A stretch of 9,122 nt of DNA from Marmoricola sp. (lineage in GTDB: Bacteria > Actinomycetota > Actinomycetes > Propionibacteriales > Nocardioidaceae), in contig JASLCW010000383.1 in assembly GCA_030151765.1 (NCBI GenBank), forward strand, positions 1-9,122, read 5' to 3'. Within the stretch, counting starts at the first letter, position 1, and every line of letters begins with the position of its first letter. Below, piece by piece: positions 6,422 to 9,122 of this stretch. The position numbers were made by a program, and so were the translations under genes. The notes beneath the pieces are model-generated. The model saw only the letters and a list, made by a program, of their open reading frames with translations. It was not told where the DNA came from and did not search any database.

Positions 6422-6541
6422 ATGAACGCTGCCCCTAAGCCGTACACCGCCCCCAAGCTCGAGGCGCTGAGCCTGAGCGAGACCCGCGGCATCGACATCG
6501 GCATCGGCATCAACCTCGGTGGCGGCGGCCTCGGTAGCTGA
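6422..6541 (+). CDS. RiPP precursor peptide with lasso-type leader and Gly/Ile-rich core
   Basis: A 39-residue peptide. The leader (residues 1-22) carries Y8-T-A-P11-K-L13, an exact match to YxxPxL, the sequence bound by the B1 (PqqD-like) protein in actinobacterial lasso pathways. It ends in T21-R22, with Thr at -2 as in lasso leaders cut by B2 peptidases. Cleavage there would release the 17-residue core GIDIGIGINLGGGGLGS, starting with Gly as lasso cores usually do. The only acidic residue of the core, D25, is at position 3. Lasso rings need Asp or Glu at 7, 8 or 9, and position 9 here is Asn, so a classical lasso ring cannot form. The last residue, S39, is a candidate phosphate acceptor for the kinase encoded two genes later. 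The strong ribosome binding site, the position at the head of the operon and the divergent exporter all support a real gene. What the mature product does is unknown. Confidence 0.85.
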   Translation: MNAAPKPYTAPKLEALSLSETRGIDIGIGINLGGGGLGS

Positions 6542-6555
6542 CACAACAGGAGCGT

Positions 6556-6575
6556 CGGCCCCCTTCGGGGAGCCG
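6556..6575 (+). ncRNA. UUCG-tetraloop hairpin between precursor and B2 genes
   Basis: Starting 15 bases after the precursor stop, the transcript folds as four pairs (CGGC/GCCG), one C-A mismatch and three more pairs (CCC/GGG), closed by the very stable C(UUCG)G tetraloop at 6564-6567. There is no U tract, so it is unlikely to be a full terminator. It is better placed to act as an attenuator or a 3' stabiliser that keeps precursor mRNA more abundant than enzyme mRNA. It also lies between an AGGAG (6548-6552) and the B2 start codon. Confidence 0.5.
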
Positions 6576-6593
6576 TCCTCCAGCTCGACCGCC

Positions 6594-7064
6594 ATGGGTC
6601 TCGGGTCGCTCGTGCAAGCCTCGCGCGGCCTACGCGTGAAGGAGCGCCTTCGGCTCGTCGCCACCTGGCTGTTGCTGGGTTGCTCGCGAGTGACGATCGC
6701 GGTCCTTCCGTTTCGTCTCATTCGCGGTTTCCTGGGCGAGCACCATGCATCGACCACGACCGGCGAGGTCATCCTCGCCGGTCGTCGTCGTACCCAGGCG
6801 CTCAACATCGCCTATGTCATCGGCGCGGCCGCGGCGTACTGTCCCTGGCGCGCCGACTGCTATCCCCAAGCCCTCACCGCACGGATGATCCTGACCATGG
6901 CCGGAATCCCCCACACCGTCAGCTTCGGCGTACGCCGTAGCGAGGGCGAGTTGCTCGCCCACGCCTGGGTGCGCGCCGGCGACGTGGTGGTCACCGGGGG
7001 CACGTCCGACGAGTTCACCCAGGTCGGCGCCTTCACCTGGACGCCCCGGCGAGTCCGCGCGTGA
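6594..7064 (+). CDS. Lasso-type B2 leader peptidase (transglutaminase-like cysteine protease)
   Basis: This enzyme removes the leader from the precursor, acting together with the B1 protein. It has 156 residues, the normal size of stand-alone B2 proteins. The catalytic Cys is C89 in RADCYPQALTARMILTMAGI, the typical 'DC(L/Y)xxAL' block, and the catalytic His is H123 in LLAHAWVRAGD. The Asp usually found six residues after the His is Gly here, with Asp one place later (D130). Hydrophobic and basic helices (about 18-46) precede the domain, as in the family. The ATG at 6594 is chosen because the frame upstream, open to a GTG at 6519 inside the precursor gene, is a low-complexity Ala/Ser stretch read partly over the hairpin. 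No ribosome binding site lies directly before 6594, so translation may be weak or coupled. The stop overlaps the kinase start by four bases (GTGA). Confidence 0.88.
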   Translation: MGLGSLVQASRGLRVKERLRLVATWLLLGCSRVTIAVLPFRLIRGFLGEHHASTTTGEVILAGRRRTQALNIAYVIGAAAAYCPWRADCYPQALTARMILTMAGIPHTVSFGVRRSEGELLAHAWVRAGDVVVTGGTSDEFTQVGAFTWTPRRVRA

Positions 7065-7972
7065 ACCACTACACGTGCTACGGCCTCACCGTGGCCAGCG
7101 AGCTCTCCCTCCCGGAACTCGACGAGGCTCCCGCCCGCACACCCGACGTCCGCATCCGCGTCACCGATCTCGACGGCCCCCCGGCCGGCGCGGCGCAGCT
7201 CCCCCACGACATGTGGCGGCTCGGGGATCGCTGCGGCTTCGCGGTCGACAGGGTGGGCCGCTACGAGATCGTCGACGGACGCGAGATCCTCGTCGACCCG
7301 GTCGCGGGGGCGGCCGCACGCACGATCCGGCTCTTCCTGCTGGGTACGGCGCTCGGCACGCTGATGAGTCAGCGCGACCACCTGGTCCTGCACGGCAATG
7401 CGGTCCGCATCGGCAACGCCTGCGCCGTCGTACTCGGTCACTCCGGGGCGGGGAAGTCGACGCTGGCCGCCGAGTTCTCCCGTCGGGGCCTCGACATCTT
7501 CTCCGACGACGTCGTGCCGGTGACCCACGACGGCCTGGCACTGCCGGGCAGCCCGCGGATCAAGCTCTGGGCGGATGCACTGGAGCGGCTAGGGGTCGAC
7601 TCCGACGGGCTCCAGCGCGTCGATCGCGCCCACGACAAGTTCCAGCTGCCGATCCGGCGCAATCCTCTGGAGCCGCTGCCGCTGCGCTGGATCTACGTCC
7701 TCGAGTCCTCCTCCACGACAGAGCTGGTCGTGGAGCCCGCCCACGGCGCGACCAGTTATGCGCTGCTCCACGAACACACCTATCGCAATGAATTCCTGCA
7801 CGGCCCCGACGCCGTACGCCGGCATCTCGAGCAGTGCGCCCGGCTGCTGCCCCGGGTGCGGATGCAGCGCGTCAACCGGCCTGCGGACACGATGACCCCG
7901 GCGGCCACCGCCGATGCGATCATTGCCGACATCGGCGACCCCGCATCCCACGAGGAGAGTGTGCCCGCATGA
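7061..7972 (+). CDS. HPr-kinase-like RiPP tailoring kinase
   Basis: 303 residues with the HprK/P-type P-loop domain. LHGNAV (H111) is followed by Walker A GHSGAGKST (126-134) and FSDDVVPV (D149/D150), corresponding to the catalytic 'ADD' Asp region of HPr kinase. The N-terminal 100 residues differ from true HprK, and the protein lies in a peptide operon, so it belongs with kinases of lasso clusters such as the paeninodin kinase, which phosphorylates the C-terminal Ser of its precursor. The precursor here ends in Ser, so the predicted reaction is ATP-dependent phosphorylation of S39; this is inference. The GTG start at 7061 overlaps the B2 stop (GTGA) and the stop overlaps the next gene's ATG (ATGA), so all three are translationally coupled. 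Beyond about residue 165 (PRIKLWADALERLGV...), the C-terminal part resembles other HprK-like proteins of such clusters. Confidence 0.85.
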   Translation: MNHYTCYGLTVASELSLPELDEAPARTPDVRIRVTDLDGPPAGAAQLPHDMWRLGDRCGFAVDRVGRYEIVDGREILVDPVAGAAARTIRLFLLGTALGTLMSQRDHLVLHGNAVRIGNACAVVLGHSGAGKSTLAAEFSRRGLDIFSDDVVPVTHDGLALPGSPRIKLWADALERLGVDSDGLQRVDRAHDKFQLPIRRNPLEPLPLRWIYVLESSSTTELVVEPAHGATSYALLHEHTYRNEFLHGPDAVRRHLEQCARLLPRVRMQRVNRPADTMTPAATADAIIADIGDPASHEESVPA

Positions 7973-8244
7973 GCGCTACGACGACGTACCTGCGTCGCCC
8001 CGAGCTGCACGCCGTCGAGATGGACGGCGAGCTGGTGATGATGGGACTCGAGCAGGGTGAGTACTACAGCCTGCGCGATGTCGCCGCCTCCCTCTGGCAG
8101 CACCTCGAGGAGCCGCGCACGCTCGACGAGCTGTGCGACCTGATCGCCGGTGAGTACGACGTGACCGCGTCGGCCTGCCGCGAGGACGTGGCCGCCTTCC
8201 TGCAGGACCTGACCGCGAAATCGATGGTCGACGCGCGCAGCTAG
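7969..8244 (+). CDS. PqqD-like B1 protein (RiPP recognition element)
   Basis: 91 residues, the size of free-standing RRE proteins. It binds the leader of the precursor and presents it to the B2 peptidase and probably the kinase. The family pattern is clear: an N-terminal beta-hairpin region (about 12-35, HAVEMDGELVMMGLEQGEYY), then YSLRDVAASLWQHLE (33-47), equal to the 'YxLNxxGxxIWxxL' helix of PqqD. TLDELCDLIAGEYDV (51-65) follows, and then a last helix with DVAAFLQDLTAKSMV. Its expected target is YxxPxL at precursor residues 8-13. The ATG at 7969 overlaps the kinase stop by four bases, with GAGGAGAG (7952-7957 region) about 11 bases upstream. The frame stays open further upstream inside the kinase gene, but that part is not PqqD-like. 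This is the last gene of the peptide operon; the next gene is metabolic. Confidence 0.88.
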   Translation: MSATTTYLRRPELHAVEMDGELVMMGLEQGEYYSLRDVAASLWQHLEEPRTLDELCDLIAGEYDVTASACREDVAAFLQDLTAKSMVDARS

Positions 8245-8259
8245 GGCTTATCTCCTAGC
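8240..8259 (+). terminator. Hairpin at the end of the RiPP operon
   Basis: GCTAGG (8240-8245) and CCTAGC (8254-8259) form a perfect 6-bp inverted repeat around an 8-base loop. The left arm contains the TAG stop of the B1 gene. The right arm overlaps the TAGCCT -10-like element of treS. It could be a weak terminator or a regulator site; without a U tract the first is uncertain. Confidence 0.35.
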
Positions 8260-8268
8260 CTTGTGCGG
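8256..8268 (+). promoter_or_regulatory. -10 element of a leaderless promoter for treS
   Basis: TAGCCT (8256-8261) matches TANNNT. Seven bases (8262-8268) separate it from the GTG at 8269, so transcription would begin at or next to the start codon. No Shine-Dalgarno sequence precedes the GTG. This suggests treS is transcribed independently of the peptide operon, only 24 bases after it. Confidence 0.5.
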
Positions 8269-9122
8269 GTGTCGGATCTCGCCTCCACCCCGCAGTGGTT
8301 CAAGACCGCTGTCTTCTACGAAGTCCTGGTTCGCAGCTTCAACGACTCGGACGGCGACGGGATCGGCGACTTCCGGGGGCTGACCGCGAAGCTCGACTAC
8401 CTGGAGTGGCTGGGCGTCGACTGCCTGTGGGTGCCGCCCTTCTACGTCTCGCCGCTGCGTGACGGCGGCTACGACGTCGCCGACTACACTGCGATCCTCC
8501 CCGAGTGCGGCACCATCGACGACTTCAACGAATTCATCGCCGAAGCCCACGGGCGCGGGATCCGGGTGATCGCCGACCTGGTCATGAACCACACCAGCGA
8601 CGCACACCCGTGGTTCCAGGCCAGCCGCGAGGACCCGACCGGCCCGTACGGCGACTTCTACGTGTGGTCCGACACCGACGAGCGCTATCCCGAGGCGCGG
8701 ATCATCTTCCCGGACACCGAGCCCTCCAACTGGACCTGGGATCCGGTGCGCCAGCAGTACTACTGGCATCGTTTCTTCGCCCACCAGCCCGACCTGAACT
8801 TCGACAACCCGGCCGTGCACGAGGCGATGATGGAGATCATCGACTACTGGCTCGGCCACGGCATCGACGGCTTCCGTCTCGACGCCGTCCCCTATCTCTA
8901 CGAACGCGAGGGCACCGACGGCGTCGGCCTTCCCGAGACGCATGCCTTCCTGAAGAAGGTGCGTCGCTTCGTCGACGAGAAGTATCCCGAGGCGGTGCTG
9001 CTCTGCGAGGCGAACGAGTGGCCCACGGATGTCGTCGAGTACTTCGGCGATCCCACCGTCGGCGGCGACGAATGCCACATGGCCTTCCACTTCCCGGTGA
9101 TGCCCCGCATCTTCATGGCGGT
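8269..9122 (+). CDS. treS: Trehalose synthase / maltose alpha-D-glucosyltransferase, N-terminal part (runs off right edge)
   Basis: A GH13 enzyme that interconverts maltose and trehalose in the cytoplasm. 284 complete codons are present (full proteins are about 570-600 residues). The N-terminus WFKTAVFYEVLVRSFNDSDGDGIGDFRGL (10-38) is characteristic of the TreS group. GH13 region I is DLVMNHTSDAHPWF (103-116). Region II is GFRLDAVPYL, with nucleophile D205. The acid/base Glu is E247 in LLCEANEWP. The segment YYWHRFFAHQPDLNFDNPAV is also typical of TreS. Region IV, with the third catalytic Asp, lies beyond the window. GTG 8269 is chosen because it begins the family N-terminus and follows a leaderless-type -10. 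A pep2/maltokinase and glgB would commonly lie downstream in actinobacteria, but that cannot be seen. It has no evident link to the peptide cluster. Confidence 0.92.
   Translation, partial: MSDLASTPQWFKTAVFYEVLVRSFNDSDGDGIGDFRGLTAKLDYLEWLGVDCLWVPPFYVSPLRDGGYDVADYTAILPECGTIDDFNEFIAEAHGRGIRVIADLVMNHTSDAHPWFQASREDPTGPYGDFYVWSDTDERYPEARIIFPDTEPSNWTWDPVRQQYYWHRFFAHQPDLNFDNPAVHEAMMEIIDYWLGHGIDGFRLDAVPYLYEREGTDGVGLPETHAFLKKVRRFVDEKYPEAVLLCEANEWPTDVVEYFGDPTVGGDECHMAFHFPVMPRIFMA

Noticed and set aside
6519..6593. Extension of the B2 gene to a GTG inside the precursor gene
   Set aside because: It would add 25 Ala/Ser-rich residues read through the precursor end and the hairpin, which B2 proteins do not have. 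Kept only as a possible coupled start.
8248..9090. A 280-residue minus-strand open frame under treS
   Set aside because: The plus strand carries unmistakable GH13 motifs (nucleophile and acid/base residues), so the opposite frame is a codon-bias shadow rich in Val, Gly, Asp and Glu.

Overview
The window comes from a high-GC actinobacterium. The evidence is the strong G/C bias at third codon positions, frequent GTG starts, two probable leaderless genes (TANNNT, six bases, then GTG) and a TreS-type trehalose synthase. Together with the etfB, crotonase and galK content, this suggests something like Nocardioidaceae or Propionibacteriales, but the genus is a guess.

Left part (1-2607, minus strand): a metabolic block. 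In transcription order it holds galK (galactokinase), an enoyl-CoA hydratase/isomerase, a small two-helix membrane protein, then the start of etfB (electron transfer flavoprotein beta), which runs off the left edge. The first three genes are 31-33 bases apart and could be one transcript. A hairpin follows the membrane-protein gene, and etfB seems to have its own leader, with an odd hairpin between its ribosome binding site and its start codon.

Middle (2608-4663, plus strand): a 136-base divergent promoter region containing a perfect 10-bp inverted repeat. It is followed by a protein with HIT-superfamily-like features (histidine-triad fold, shared with GalT) and a 12-helix MFS transporter with antiporter motifs. 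The 3' end of the MFS gene overlaps, tail to tail, the 3' end of an ABC exporter gene on the opposite strand by 108 bases.

Right-centre (4556-8244): the most interesting part, a compact RiPP (ribosomally made, modified peptide) gene cluster. A full ABC exporter (minus strand) is divergent from a four-gene plus-strand operon. That operon holds a 39-residue precursor not listed among the longer reading frames, a lasso-type B2 leader peptidase, an HPr-kinase-like peptide kinase and a PqqD-like B1 leader-binding protein. The precursor has the lasso-type leader motif YxxPxL and a Thr two residues before a Gly. However, its core, GIDIGIGINLGGGGLGS, has its only acidic residue at position 3, whereas lasso rings need Asp/Glu at 7-9. 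The cluster also has no asparagine-synthetase-like lasso cyclase, and both of its flanks are visible. The core ends in Ser, the residue phosphorylated by the related paeninodin kinase. The set therefore looks like a lasso-derived pathway without the lasso step: recognise, phosphorylate, cleave and export a Gly/Ile-rich peptide.

Right edge (8269-9122): the start of treS (trehalose synthase), probably leaderless, running off the window. The left and right flanks look like ordinary metabolism around the inserted RiPP cluster. No tRNA, rRNA, CRISPR array or insertion sequence was seen.
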